A stretch of DNA of 44,611 nucleotides from Parasporobacterium sp. (GCA_017515535.1 JAFWFQ010000008.1:1-44611); one strand, 5' to 3'; positions 24,399 through 33,217 are shown, numbered from the stretch's first letter. Numbers and translations: made by a program. The notes: generated by a model not told the origin, from the sequence alone.

Positions 24399-25796
24399 CT
24401 AGTCCTCGATCTCGATTTCTTTTAGAAGTTCCGGATTAAACTCGCTGTCATATTGCTCTTTCAGTTTCTTGTTCGTGACAAGGAAGTAAATAACGCAAAG
24501 CGCGATCTGAAAGACTGTGGAGATCGGCGTTGCAAGTCCGATAAAGAACAGATTTGTATTTGGAAGCGAGCGCATAAGGAAGGCTACCGGAACTCTTATC
24601 GCTACTCCGAGAAAACCCTGGATCATTGTAATACCGGTCCGTCCGCAGCCGTTAAAATATCCGATGAAACAGAACAGGAAGGAAGTCAGGAATGTATCGA
24701 TCGCGTAGGATCTTAAATAAAGAGCCGCAGCTTCCATAACCTCCGGATCGGTTGTAAAGAACCGCGTGATCCAGGTTCCGTGCAGTCCAGCGATAAAATA
24801 CATGATCGTAGCAAAAGCCAGTGAGGTCCAGATCGCATGAAATAGTGCCTTCTTTGCTCTTTTGAGTTTCCGTGCTCCGACATTATGGGCAACGATCGCC
24901 GACAGTGATTGCAGAAAAGCACTCGGAACAAGCATGATAAATAAGATCAGTCTTCCCCCGACGCCGACAGCGGCGGACTCGATCAGTCCCAGGGTATTCG
25001 CGACAGCTGCCAGGATCATAAAGGATGCTGTAACAACAAGTTCCTGTGCTGCGAGCGGAAGCCCCAGCCGGAAGATCCTCTTGCAGATCGCCCCCTGGAA
25101 TTTCAGATTGGATTTATCAAAGGAAAACGGAAGCCCTCGTTTTTTTACGATCAGAAGCGAGACCACGACGCTGACTGCCTGGGCAAAGATCGTTGCGATC
25201 GCAGCGCCTGCTGCCGCCATTCCAAAAACGCCGACAAGAAGCAGATCTCCCGCGATATTTACGATACAAGCAATGGAGACCGTGATCAGCGGCGTCTTGG
25301 AATCACCGATTCCACGGAAGACACTGCCGATGATATTGTAAGCAACGGTAAAGATCATTCCGATGGAACAGATCCGTACATAGATCGTTCCCTGTGCAAG
25401 TGCCTCCTCCGGTGTTTGAAGCAGCATAAGGAGCGGCTTCGCACAAGTAAAAAGGATCACCGTAAGAATTACGGCAAGGACAGCGAAGGTTATGATACTG
25501 GTTCCGATCACATCTCCTGCGTGCTTCCTTTTGCCTTCGCCGATATACTGGCCCAGCATGATCGTTGTGCCCATCGCGATCGCCGTAACGATTGCCGTAA
25601 GAGAAAAGACCGGCTGGCTCCCCATTGCAACTCCGGAAACGTGGAGCGCCTCGCCGAACTGACCAACAATAAGAAGATCCACCGCACCATAAAGAGACTG
25701 GATCGCAAGCGCGGCCAGAACCGGGAGCATAAATTTCATCATGGGGCCCAGGATCGGACCATTTGTAAAATCAACGACTTTCTTTTCTTTTTTCAT
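24399..25796 (-). CDS. MATE-family efflux transporter
   Basis: 465 residues with twelve spans in two halves. The opening KVVDFTNGPILGPMMKFMLP and AVDLLIVGQF is typical of the DinF/NorM-like MATE subgroup; the second half starts around FRLGLPLAAQELVVTASFMI. Internal landmarks include FRGIGDSKTPLITVSIACIV and GYFNGCGRTGITMIQGFL. It is unrelated in detail to the two other MATE proteins here (18612, 43090), so these are not recent duplicates. It has its own promoter and is followed by a small unknown gene 12 bases on. Probable cation-coupled drug or metabolite exporter. Confidence 0.92.
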   Translation of the reverse strand: MKKEKKVVDFTNGPILGPMMKFMLPVLAALAIQSLYGAVDLLIVGQFGEALHVSGVAMGSQPVFSLTAIVTAIAMGTTIMLGQYIGEGKRKHAGDVIGTSIITFAVLAVILTVILFTCAKPLLMLLQTPEEALAQGTIYVRICSIGMIFTVAYNIIGSVFRGIGDSKTPLITVSIACIVNIAGDLLLVGVFGMAAAGAAIATIFAQAVSVVVSLLIVKKRGLPFSFDKSNLKFQGAICKRIFRLGLPLAAQELVVTASFMILAAVANTLGLIESAAVGVGGRLILFIMLVPSAFLQSLSAIVAHNVGARKLKRAKKALFHAIWTSLAFATIMYFIAGLHGTWITRFFTTDPEVMEAAALYLRSYAIDTFLTSFLFCFIGYFNGCGRTGITMIQGFLGVAIRVPVAFLMRSLPNTNLFFIGLATPISTVFQIALCVIYFLVTNKKLKEQYDSEFNPELLKEIEIED

Positions 25797-25824
25797 AATT
25801 CTTCAAGTTAATTTAATCATATTC

Positions 25825-25853
25825 ATTATAAACAATACATATAAAAATGTCCA
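25825..25853 (-). promoter_or_regulatory. promoter of the MATE/small-protein unit
   Basis: On the minus strand TGGACA (25853-25848), a 17-base spacer and TATAAT (25830-25825). The expected start leaves about a 22-base leader before the ATG at 25796. Confidence 0.75.
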
Positions 25854-25896
25854 AAGATTAAGATAGCGTTTTTTATATGTGAACATAAAACAGAGA

Positions 25897-25930
25897 GAAA
25901 AAAGGCCCCGGTCATTGACTGACCGGAGCC
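25897..25930 (-). terminator. intrinsic terminator after tsf
   Basis: Stem GGCTCCGGTCA with TGACCGGGGCC (one G-T-type mismatch), five-base loop, then TTTTTT on the minus strand, 24 bases beyond the tsf stop. It ends the rpsB-tsf transcript before the accessory block. Confidence 0.9.
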
Positions 25931-25953
25931 GTTGTTTCAAAAAGCCGGAGCGA

Positions 25954-27036
25954 TTACTGCATCTGTTTTGCAACTTCCTCAGCAAAATTCTCCTGTCTCT
26001 TCTCAATTCCTTCGCCGACTTCGAAGCGAACGATCTTCTTGATCGCAAGATCCGGATTTACAGACTTCAGATACTGTGCAACTGTCTGCTTTCCGTCTTC
26101 CGCTTTAACATAGGTCTGATCAAGAAGGCACATCTCTTTGAGCTGTTTGGAAACACGTCCCTCAACAAGTCCGTTGAAGATCTTGTTTTCAGCGATCGCG
26201 TCCTTAACGTCCATAGCAAGACCTGCGATCAGTGTCTTAGCTTCAGCAGAAAGGAAGTTGAACAAATACTTCAGGTTGTTCTTCTGCTCTTCGTAAGCTG
26301 CTGCATCTGCTTCCGTAAACTTATTTCCTTCAGAAGCTGTATTCAGAAGGTTCTTAAGGATCGGTGCCGGAAGAGATTCCGGAGTATTCAGAGCGCTGTC
26401 GATCGTGATCTCTCTTAATTTCTCAACTTCTTCTTCAGACATATCATAACGGCTGATATACTGCGGGTTCATAGCTGCAACCTGCATTGCAATATTCTTC
26501 ATTGCTTCGTCAGCGCCGTCAGCTGCATTTGCTTCAACTAAAACGCCGATACGTCCGCCGCCGTGGATATAAGGAACAACGATGCCGTCTGTATTGATCT
26601 TTACAAATCTTCTGATCGTGATCTTCTCACCGATCGTAGCAATAATGCTTACAAGTGCTTCCGCAACGGTCTTGGACTCATCACCTGCAAACTTCGCATC
26701 CATAAGAGCATCAACATCTGCTGCGTCGCAAGCGAAGATGCTTTCGATAACATCAGAAACAAAATTCTGGAATTTATCATTCTTTGCAACAAAGTCAGTT
26801 TCGGAGTTTACTTCAACCATAACTGCTGTGTTGTCTTTCACAACGACTTTAACGATACCTTCCGCAGCGATCCGGCTTGCTTTCTTAACAGCCTGTGCCT
26901 CACCCTTTTTACGAAGGATCTCTACAGCAGCGTCCATATCTCCATCTGTTTCAACAAGCGCGTTCTTGCAGTTCAGTACGCCGGCGCCTGTAAGCTCTCT
27001 TAATTCTTTGACCATAACTGTCGTAACTTGTGCCAT
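25954..27036 (-). CDS. tsf: elongation factor Ts
   Basis: 360 residues, clearly longer than the roughly 280-310 typical of bacterial EF-Ts. The N-terminal UBA-like domain (VKELRELTGAGVLNCKNALV) and core (VEVNSETDFVAKNDKFQNFV) are normal, as is the C-terminal CLLDQTYVKAEDGKQTV. The extra length is an insertion of about 55-60 residues (about 208-265) between AAMNPQYISRYDMSEEEVEKL and GLVEGRVSKQLKEM, in the subdomain region. It regenerates EF-Tu-GTP. AGAGGAGGAAAAGAAC precedes the ATG, 48 bases after rpsB. Confidence 0.97.
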   Translation of the reverse strand: MAQVTTVMVKELRELTGAGVLNCKNALVETDGDMDAAVEILRKKGEAQAVKKASRIAAEGIVKVVVKDNTAVMVEVNSETDFVAKNDKFQNFVSDVIESIFACDAADVDALMDAKFAGDESKTVAEALVSIIATIGEKITIRRFVKINTDGIVVPYIHGGGRIGVLVEANAADGADEAMKNIAMQVAAMNPQYISRYDMSEEEVEKLREITIDSALNTPESLPAPILKNLLNTASEGNKFTEADAAAYEEQKNNLKYLFNFLSAEAKTLIAGLAMDVKDAIAENKIFNGLVEGRVSKQLKEMCLLDQTYVKAEDGKQTVAQYLKSVNPDLAIKKIVRFEVGEGIEKRQENFAEEVAKQMQ

Positions 27037-27084
27037 GTTCTTTTCCTCCTCTGTGATAATTATCTTTTCCTGTTAAACCGAAGA

Positions 27085-27825
27085 TTACTCAGCTTCTGCT
27101 ACTGCTTCTTCCTGTACTTCCTCTTCCGGAACTTCGTATTCTTCACCCTGGTTTGCTTCAACGATAGCGTCAGCCATCTTGGAAACGATCAGTTTGACCG
27201 CACGGATCGCGTCATCGTTGCCCGGGATAATATAGTCAAGGTCGTCCGGATCACAGTTTGTATCGCAGATTCCGATGATCGGGATATGGAGTTTCTGAGC
27301 TTCCTGGATACAGATCTTTTCTTTCTTCGGGTCAACTACGAAGACAGCATCCGGAAGTTTTCTCATTTCCTTGATTCCGCCAAGGTTCTTCTCAAGTTTC
27401 TCAAGCTCTTTCTTAAGCGCGATAACTTCTTTCTTCGGCAGGACATCGAAAGTTCCGTCTTCTTCCATTTTCTCGATGTCTTTTAATCTCTTGATTCTGC
27501 TCTGGATTGTCTTAAAGTTGGTAAGCATTCCGCCAAGCCATCTTTCGTTTACATAGAACATTCCGCAGCGCTCAGCTTCCACACGGATTGCTTCCTGTGC
27601 CTGCTTCTTTGTTCCAACGAAGAGGATCGTACCGCCCTGTGCAGCGATATCAGAAACTGCATCAAATGCATCGTCGATCATACCAACGGTTTTCTGAAGG
27701 TCGATAATGTAGATACCGTTTCTTTCGGTGTAGATGTACGGAGCCATTTTCGGGTTCCATCTTCTGGTCTGATGTCCAAAATGAACACCTGCTTCAAGTA
27801 ACTGTTTCATTGAAATAACGCTCAT
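27085..27825 (-). CDS. rpsB: 30S ribosomal protein S2
   Basis: 246 residues. Motifs: [88 protein letters not shown] and [12 protein letters not shown]. The tail is strongly acidic. A strong AGGAGG site precedes the ATG. A leader of about 170 bases with predicted multi-stem structure lies upstream, so autoregulation by S2 is possible. rpsB-tsf is the usual pair. Confidence 0.98.
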   Translation of the reverse strand: MSVISMKQLLEAGVHFGHQTRRWNPKMAPYIYTERNGIYIIDLQKTVGMIDDAFDAVSDIAAQGGTILFVGTKKQAQEAIRVEAERCGMFYVNERWLGGMLTNFKTIQSRIKRLKDIEKMEEDGTFDVLPKKEVIALKKELEKLEKNLGGIKEMRKLPDAVFVVDPKKEKICIQEAQKLHIPIIGICDTNCDPDDLDYIIPGNDDAIRAVKLIVSKMADAIVEANQGEEYEVPEEEVQEEAVAEAE

Positions 27826-27913
27826 GTCTATTTCCTCCTTTTCTTGTTTTTACACTCACAGGAAAACAATGCGCAGAACAGCGCAAATAAAGAATCTGTA
27901 AGTGTTTTTCGTC

Positions 27914-27983
27914 CTTCTGCTGTCTTCTCTCGAAAGCCACCCTCCAGTTACAAAGGGCACACGCTCCGAAATCGGCAGAAGTG
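27914..27983 (-). promoter_or_regulatory. structured rpsB leader RNA (candidate S2 autoregulatory element)
   Basis: In the untranslated leader between the rpsB promoter and ATG, a seven-pair outer stem (CTTCTGC with GCAGAAG) closes a domain. Inside are CCGA-TT-TCGG, a CCCT/AGGG stem and a short CTTTC/GAGAG-type stem, giving a multi-branched fold of about 70 bases. No terminator-like stem with a U-run is seen, so control, if any, would be on translation or stability. The remaining leader has a GCGC/GCGC hairpin near 27873-27886. Coordinates may be off by two bases. Confidence 0.5.
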
Positions 27984-28003
27984 AATAGTCATGCAACTCG
28001 GCT

Positions 28004-28032
28004 ATTGTAGCCTAAAAAAGCTTGTTCCGCAA
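28004..28032 (-). promoter_or_regulatory. promoter of rpsB-tsf, overlapping the yfhO terminator
   Basis: On the minus strand TACAAT (28009-28004) with TTGCGG (28032-28027) at 17-base spacing. The weak -35 lies inside the terminator hairpin of the upstream gene. The position fits an approximately 170-base leader. Confidence 0.55.
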
Positions 28033-28040
28033 GCATTTTT
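28013..28040. terminator. intrinsic terminator after the YfhO-like gene
   Basis: GCTTG/CAAGC stem around TTCCG with A- and T-runs on both sides, directly after the stop codon at 28041. It works on the minus strand (TTTTTT) and could also act on the plus strand. Confidence 0.8.
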
Positions 28041-30590
28041 TTACATTATTTGGTCCGTTTTTTCAGGTTCTTCCGGCACGTCGGAAAGAGTTACCTTTCT
28101 TCGGTTTCTGAACCGGAAAATAATCGTAAGCATAACAAGCGCGAACAGGGCAAGAATTGAAATGATGAGCCCTGCAAGGAACCCCGGAACCTGATAACGG
28201 AATTCAACGGTATGCGTTCCTTCCGGGAGCCGGACCTGGATAAAGGCACCATAGAAATCATGAATCCTTTCCCAATGTCCGTCAACAGAAACGCTCCACC
28301 CTTTGTCGTACGGAATCGTCGTAAACAGCATCCCTTCTTTATCAGCGGAAACCGTTCCCTTAATATAGGTATCTCCGAACTCCGAGATCTCAAGCGGATT
28401 CTCGCCGAATCGTTCAAGCGCCGAATTCAATGCGGCCTCGTCCATCATCGCCGGGATCACACTGAATGTTGTTACTTCCTCGTCCGAGATCGTCAGTACC
28501 ATCTCATCTCCGCGTTCAACCATTCCGGCATCAATGATCATCGGGCACTCCAGATTCGTATAAGTCTTGCTCTGACCGGTCCGCTCTCCGGAAGAAAACG
28601 TGACTGTCAGGTTCTTGACCCCCGGATCCATATAGAAGAATAGTCTGCCGTCTTTGCTTGCGGCATATGAAACGGATTCTCCCTCAAGTTTTGTTTCGGT
28701 CTCAAAAACAGGAGCTGCATCCTTCGCAGCGTCGATAAAATCATTCTGGACCGTGAACGGATCTGTGGAGCTCAAATTGACTTCCGCCTGTGTCGTTTCA
28801 TTGACCATAAACCCAAGCGGAAGTGAATACTTACTGCGGTAAAGGTACATTCCCTCCCGATCTGCCTCTAATGTCAGATACGGGTCCCTGATCTCTTCCT
28901 GGCTCAGTTTATACCGGACGCCCAGAAGTGCTGAAGTAAACGGCGTATTCCCATAATATGAGAACGAGTTTGTCCCATACTGGAGACCGAAGGATTCGTA
29001 ATAATCCGAGAGAGCTTCGCTCGTGACAGAAGAAAAGATTGAAGCCGACCGGTACCCGGACCAGGATCCGTCGTTCTTCGTTCGTCTCTGAAGCTTTTCG
29101 ACCCGGTAGAAGTCCGTATCCGGTATCTCATTCAGCAGATAGGTGATCGTATCGTTATCCAGTGTATATTGAAAGCGGTTTGTTGTCCCGTACCCGGCCG
29201 TATCCATATTGACCGTTGCTTCTGAAATAGACGCGACCAGAAGCGCAAGGACCGCCACAAAGCAAAGCATCTTCTTTTTCTGTTTCATCAAAAGAACAAT
29301 GACCCCGTAGACGATCAGAAATCCCGCACTCGCATATGCGACAGACATCGGATAATCTTCCCCGTCATAAAGGACCTGTAGAAGAAAGACCGAAAGGATC
29401 GCAATTCCGAAGCAGATCAGTATCCTCCTGTATTCCAGCTTTTTGATCTTGATCAGGGCTTCATATCCCATAACAAGGATCAGGAAGATATAAATAAAGG
29501 ACTGTCTTGACGGCAGGCTGTTCGGAAAATGGAAGCCATGCCAGATAAACGCCGGAATATTAAACGTAAAACTAAACAGCAGGATTCCCATAAGGACGCT
29601 CTTCCCTGCTTTCTCTTTTATGGGGATCTTCTTGTTCAGCCAGAAAAGCGGGATCAGTGCAAAGGCTGAGATTCCGGCATAAATATTCGGTACATACCCT
29701 TTCATCATCGTGATCTTCGTATTCATCATCCCGTGAGCAAACAGCTCAAGAAGATTGTAATAAGCCGTTAGATGCGTCGGGAAGGAGGAATCTGCCGAAG
29801 CAGTTCCGAACAGGGTCAGAAGTGCCGGAAGAAAGATCAGGGCTCCGAGACAGCCGCCGATCAGAGAAAACAACAAGTATCTTCCGATCTTCCGGAAAAC
29901 ATCCCGCGCACCCGAATGCGTTGTCTCTGCGATCATAAGATAAATAAAATAGATCAGCGTAAAGATGCAGATCATGATCGCTATATAGTAATTTGATATA
30001 ACGGAAAGAGCGAAGCAGATCGTATAAAGCAGGAACTTCCTTTCCTTCACAAGCCGTTCGAGTCCGAGAACGATCAATGGAAGAAGGATCAGACAATCCA
30101 GCCACATCACATTCCAGCTATAAGCAGCCATATATCCGGACAGCGCGTAGAAGATTCCGAAGCAGGATGACACAACGTTGTATCTTTGAAAACGGTTTAA
30201 AAGATAGATCGTACAGGTTGCCGCCATCAATCCGGATTTAAGGATAATAAAGATACTCATGATCTCCGGTATATAGTTGGTGGGAAGGATCACAGTGATC
30301 CAGTTCAGCGGAGATGCGAGATAGTAAGCATAGGTACTTAAGAAATTCGTTCCGAGTCCGATATTCCAGGTATACGAAAGACTTCCGCCGTTTTTCAGCG
30401 TTGACTGGAATAACTTAAGAAACGGCGCGTACTGGTGGTACATATCGCTCCGCAGATACATCTGGTCTCCGAACGGATAAATTTCACGGGTAATATAGAT
30501 TAATAAAAGGATCAGGATCAGAACAAGAAACGCGACCAGGACCGGATAGTATTTTCTTATAAAGCTTGGTTTTTCCGGATTACTTATCAT
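28041..30590 (-). CDS. YfhO-family membrane glycosyltransferase-like protein
   Basis: 849 residues. A polytopic N-terminal part (about residues 12-470, roughly thirteen spans) has the GT-C-like opening YPFGDQMYLRSDMYHQYAPF with an outside-loop Asp, and NIGLGTNFLSTYAYYLASPL. A large extracellular domain (about 475-800) is followed by a last span near 805-830 and a charged tail. In Bacillus and Listeria, YfhO relatives take a sugar from undecaprenyl-phosphate and add it to teichoic acid, with CsbB and GtcA as partners. A CsbB-like gene precedes it (overlap 11 bases) and a GtrA gene is 2 kb away, supporting this job. The acceptor here is inferred. Confidence 0.87.
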   Translation of the reverse strand: MISNPEKPSFIRKYYPVLVAFLVLILILLLIYITREIYPFGDQMYLRSDMYHQYAPFLKLFQSTLKNGGSLSYTWNIGLGTNFLSTYAYYLASPLNWITVILPTNYIPEIMSIFIILKSGLMAATCTIYLLNRFQRYNVVSSCFGIFYALSGYMAAYSWNVMWLDCLILLPLIVLGLERLVKERKFLLYTICFALSVISNYYIAIMICIFTLIYFIYLMIAETTHSGARDVFRKIGRYLLFSLIGGCLGALIFLPALLTLFGTASADSSFPTHLTAYYNLLELFAHGMMNTKITMMKGYVPNIYAGISAFALIPLFWLNKKIPIKEKAGKSVLMGILLFSFTFNIPAFIWHGFHFPNSLPSRQSFIYIFLILVMGYEALIKIKKLEYRRILICFGIAILSVFLLQVLYDGEDYPMSVAYASAGFLIVYGVIVLLMKQKKKMLCFVAVLALLVASISEATVNMDTAGYGTTNRFQYTLDNDTITYLLNEIPDTDFYRVEKLQRRTKNDGSWSGYRSASIFSSVTSEALSDYYESFGLQYGTNSFSYYGNTPFTSALLGVRYKLSQEEIRDPYLTLEADREGMYLYRSKYSLPLGFMVNETTQAEVNLSSTDPFTVQNDFIDAAKDAAPVFETETKLEGESVSYAASKDGRLFFYMDPGVKNLTVTFSSGERTGQSKTYTNLECPMIIDAGMVERGDEMVLTISDEEVTTFSVIPAMMDEAALNSALERFGENPLEISEFGDTYIKGTVSADKEGMLFTTIPYDKGWSVSVDGHWERIHDFYGAFIQVRLPEGTHTVEFRYQVPGFLAGLIISILALFALVMLTIIFRFRNRRKVTLSDVPEEPEKTDQIM

Positions 30591-31525
30591 TGGTTTCTTT
30601 CTCTGTCCTCTTCTCTTCTTTTTTCAGATGACTCTCCTGCATGATATAAAGCGGACGGTCCTTTGATTCAAGGTAGATCCGGCCGATATATGCGCCAAGG
30701 ATCCCGATTGCAAGCATGACCATTCCTCCCAGGAAGAGGATCACGATCAATGTCGTAACATAGCCGGGAACATCAATTCCGAAGATCAGCGTCTGGATCA
30801 GCGTGATCAGAATATAAATAAAAGCAAGGAAACAAATGACCGCACCGACGATCGTTACGATCCGAAGCGGCAGGATACTGAAGGAAGTAATTCCGTCTCC
30901 GGCATAAGAAAACAGCTTTCCGAAACTCCATTTGCTCTTTCCGTTTCTTCTCGGATCCTGTTTATAATCAAACCATTTCACATCAAATCCGACCCAGGCA
31001 AACAGTCCTTTGGAAAAACGCTGGCTTTCGGAAAGAAGAAGGACAGCATCAACAAACTGGCGCGTCATACACATATAATCCGTTGCGCCTTTTTCTAATC
31101 TGACGCTTGAGACCCGGTTGTTTACACTGGTAAAAACACGTGACAGGAAGCCCGGAGCCCGTTTTGCCCCTGCTGCCTGAAACCCTTCTTCTGTCACCGC
31201 ACGAAGCATGTCCGCAATCAGCGCCGGAGGATGTTGGAGATCTCCATCCATCAGGATCACATAGTCCCCTTCCGCATGCTGAAGCCCTGCATAGATTGCC
31301 GCTTCTTTTCCGAAATTGCGAGAAAAAGAAAGGTAAGAGATATTTTCCTTGTCTTCTGCATACTTCCGGAGTTTTAAAAGTGTATCGTCGCTGCTTCCGT
31401 CATTTACAAAAAGATGAAAACGAAAATTCTGAAAGCGTAGAAACAGCCTGCGACGTTTCCTCTAAGAACGGCGCAAGATTTTCTGCTTCATTATAAACCG
31501 GAACAAGAATCGTAACCTGTTTCAT
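30580..31525 (-). pseudogene. CsbB/DPM1-like GT2 glycosyltransferase with apparent +1 frameshift
   Basis: Two frames join to one complete enzyme of about 314 residues. The first, from the ATG at 31523-31525, reads MKQVTILVPVYNEAENL up to STLSEF. Continuing that frame stops quickly, but one frame over the protein resumes as FRFHLFVNDGSSDDT, SRNFGKEAAIYAGL and MDGDLQHP, then CsbB-type DPRRNGKSKWSFGKLFSYAG and two C-terminal spans. Removing one A from the AAAA run at 31423-31426 (plus strand) restores the frame. CsbB enzymes load a sugar onto undecaprenyl-phosphate. It overlaps the lipoprotein stop (ATGA) upstream and yfhO downstream. The gene may be truly broken, or the base may be a sequencing error; the rest shows no decay. 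Confidence 0.82.
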
Positions 31526-32451
31526 TGAATGGATCCTATCTCTATTTTATCCCAAAACTTATTATCAATATAAAGCTTGGCGCCTTTGGAGAATTCATAG
31601 TAAGCATTCTTAAACGCCTCCTCTTTCGCATTGGATAAAACCTCGTTATAATTCGCCGCGGATTCCAGGATCAGATTATCATCAAGGCAGTGGATCACAT
31701 AATATCCGTCCTTGCTTTCGATCACCTCGCTGAGTTCTCCGTCGATCAACGCAAACGCGATCGTATCTACGGTCGGATTCAGTTCTCCGCGTTTGATCAC
31801 CTGACCGGTCTTCAGCGGATATCCCGCGATATCACAGGCATGGGAAAAGTCAGCCCCTTCTTTTACGCTGGACCAGAGCTGCTGAGCAAGCTCCTCTCCG
31901 GCTTCGACCGGGACAACAACATAATCCGCAAGCATGACCCGGGTCGACTCTTCTGTTATATCCTGCGTCGCTTCCTGCGTAATGCTATCATAGACAGCCT
32001 CATAGACTGCTTTCTTGTTATATAGGTCATTTACATCCGAAGCTGTAAGCTCATATTCCGCAGTATTGTAAAGGCTTGAGATCTTCGACCACGCTGCAAC
32101 GGCCTGCTCGCCGGCAAGATTGACTGCTTCTTCCGTCGGATAAACTGCAAGCCGGTCCGACATGACCATCGCGGCTGTATACCGGGTCGCCTGATCAAGT
32201 ACGACATCCTTTATATACTCGCCCATGGTTTCGTTTCCTACCGGGCGGAGCCAGATATCGGAAGCGGTCTGCCCTCCTTCAAAATAAGCTTTCTCTTCCA
32301 TGAGAAGAAAGATCGCCTCTGCTTTACTGCAGCTGGCTTCTTCGATCTGGAGAAACGTATTTTTTCCTAAAGATCCGAGCTTTACCTCTGAGCATGCGCA
32401 AAGGCATCCGCAAAGAAGCAGACTCAGAATCAAAAGAAGGCCTCTTTTCAT
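31522..32451 (-). CDS. PrsA-like lipoprotein, PpiC-type peptidyl-prolyl isomerase
   Basis: 309 residues from the ATG at 32449-32451; longer versions would add a sequence with no signal-peptide character. A lipoprotein signal is clear (MKRGLLLILSLLLCGCLCAC) with lipobox LCAC, giving a lipid-modified Cys at residue 20. The N-terminal half is SurA_N/PrsA-like, and the parvulin domain (about residues 165-270) has YVVVPVEAGEELAQQLWSSV, GYPLKTGQVIKRGEL, AFALIDGELSEVIESKDGYY. It likely folds exported proteins at the outer membrane face. The stop overlaps the glycosyltransferase start, so it heads the GT-YfhO operon; perhaps it helps these membrane enzymes fold. Confidence 0.83.
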   Translation of the reverse strand: MKRGLLLILSLLLCGCLCACSEVKLGSLGKNTFLQIEEASCSKAEAIFLLMEEKAYFEGGQTASDIWLRPVGNETMGEYIKDVVLDQATRYTAAMVMSDRLAVYPTEEAVNLAGEQAVAAWSKISSLYNTAEYELTASDVNDLYNKKAVYEAVYDSITQEATQDITEESTRVMLADYVVVPVEAGEELAQQLWSSVKEGADFSHACDIAGYPLKTGQVIKRGELNPTVDTIAFALIDGELSEVIESKDGYYVIHCLDDNLILESAANYNEVLSNAKEEAFKNAYYEFSKGAKLYIDNKFWDKIEIGSIQ

Positions 32452-32496
32452 GTTTTGTATTCTTTTTCCGGTCCTGAAATGATTCATAAATTTATA

Positions 32497-32525
32497 TTGA
32501 AAAATTCTTTGTTTTAGTGTATTAT
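32497..32525 (+). promoter_or_regulatory. promoter of tRNA-Thr
   Basis: TTGAAA (32497-32502), a 17-base spacer and TATTAT (32520-32525) lie about 44 bases before the tRNA. The region is shared with the divergent lipoprotein gene. Confidence 0.8.
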
Positions 32526-32568
32526 CTTTTTTGCTGCATGACAGCAGGGCTGTCTTGTTAAGCATCAG

Positions 32569-32642
32569 GCTACTGTAGCTCAGTCGGTATGAGCGCGTCA
32601 TTGGTAATGACGAGGTCGTCGGTTCGATTCCGATCAGTAGCT
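32569..32642 (+). tRNA. tRNA-Thr (anticodon GGT)
   Basis: 74 bases. Acceptor GCTACTG pairs with CAGTAGC plus discriminator T, the D arm is GCTCAGTCGGTATGAGC, the anticodon stem-loop is CGTCA-TTGGTAA-TGACG (GGT), and the T arm contains GGTTCGATTCC. CCA is not encoded. A T-run (TTTTTTT) follows at once and likely ends the transcript. Confidence 0.97.
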
Positions 32643-32720
32643 TTTTTTGTACCCTTTTTTCGCGAAACGGAAAACATTAGTCCATAGTTTACCATATCTT
32701 TCCGGAAAGTAGAAACCGTT

Positions 32721-33170
32721 TTACTTATCTTCCTGCCTCTTTGGCTCCGGCGCCTTGTTTTTCTTCTTGAAAATAATAAACTTGCTGAATACATAATTCA
32801 GTATGACTACGATCACGTTCGTTATGATCTTCATGATCAGATCATTCACATGCAGTTTATCCACGAAGATCCAGAGCAGGACTGTCTCGATCACCAGCGT
32901 GGAAAGTCTGGCTGCAACAAACTCGCCAAATTCTCTCCATACAATGTTCGACTTCCAGCTTTTGCTTTCAAATACCCAGAGCTTATTCGTCACAAAAGCA
33001 ACGATCACCGCAAGGATCCACGCGATAATATTAGAGACAACGACGTCAAAATGGAAGACATGTCCGCAAAGGGCATAGACTCCGTAATTGACGACCGTTG
33101 TGATCCCGCCGAAAAACAAATACAGCAGGATCTCCTTATATTTATTCCAGAGACTTTTTATTTTTTCCAA
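32721..33170 (-). CDS. GtrA-family membrane protein (lipid-linked sugar flippase)
   Basis: 149 residues with four spans and the GtrA pattern: LLYLFFGGITTVVNYGVYAL at the start, IIAWILAVIVAFVTNKLWVF in the middle and IITNVIVVILNYVFSKFIIF at the end, then a basic tail. GtrA/GtcA proteins help move undecaprenyl-phosphate sugars across the membrane and are needed with CsbB and YfhO for teichoic-acid glycosylation. It is 47 bases after the PHP gene on the same strand, so it seems to be in the upstream operon rather than with its presumed partners, which lie 200-4000 bases further left across the tRNA. Confidence 0.88.
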   Translation of the reverse strand: MEKIKSLWNKYKEILLYLFFGGITTVVNYGVYALCGHVFHFDVVVSNIIAWILAVIVAFVTNKLWVFESKSWKSNIVWREFGEFVAARLSTLVIETVLLWIFVDKLHVNDLIMKIITNVIVVILNYVFSKFIIFKKKNKAPEPKRQEDK

Positions 33171-33217
33171 GGCAAAAGGTCTCCATTTTTGATCATGTTT
33201 TCTCTGGCTCCTTAGAT

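Noticed and set aside
27826-28012. T-box or known riboswitch in the rpsB leader
   Set aside because: A GGGTGG string resembles a T-box piece, but the specifier loop, the NGGTACC-type conserved bulge and a terminator/antiterminator pair are missing, and rpsB is not a usual T-box target.
31415-31470. Programmed frameshift in the glycosyltransferase
   Set aside because: No slippery heptamer with a following stem was evident, and this family does not use recoding; a simple one-base insertion explains the data.
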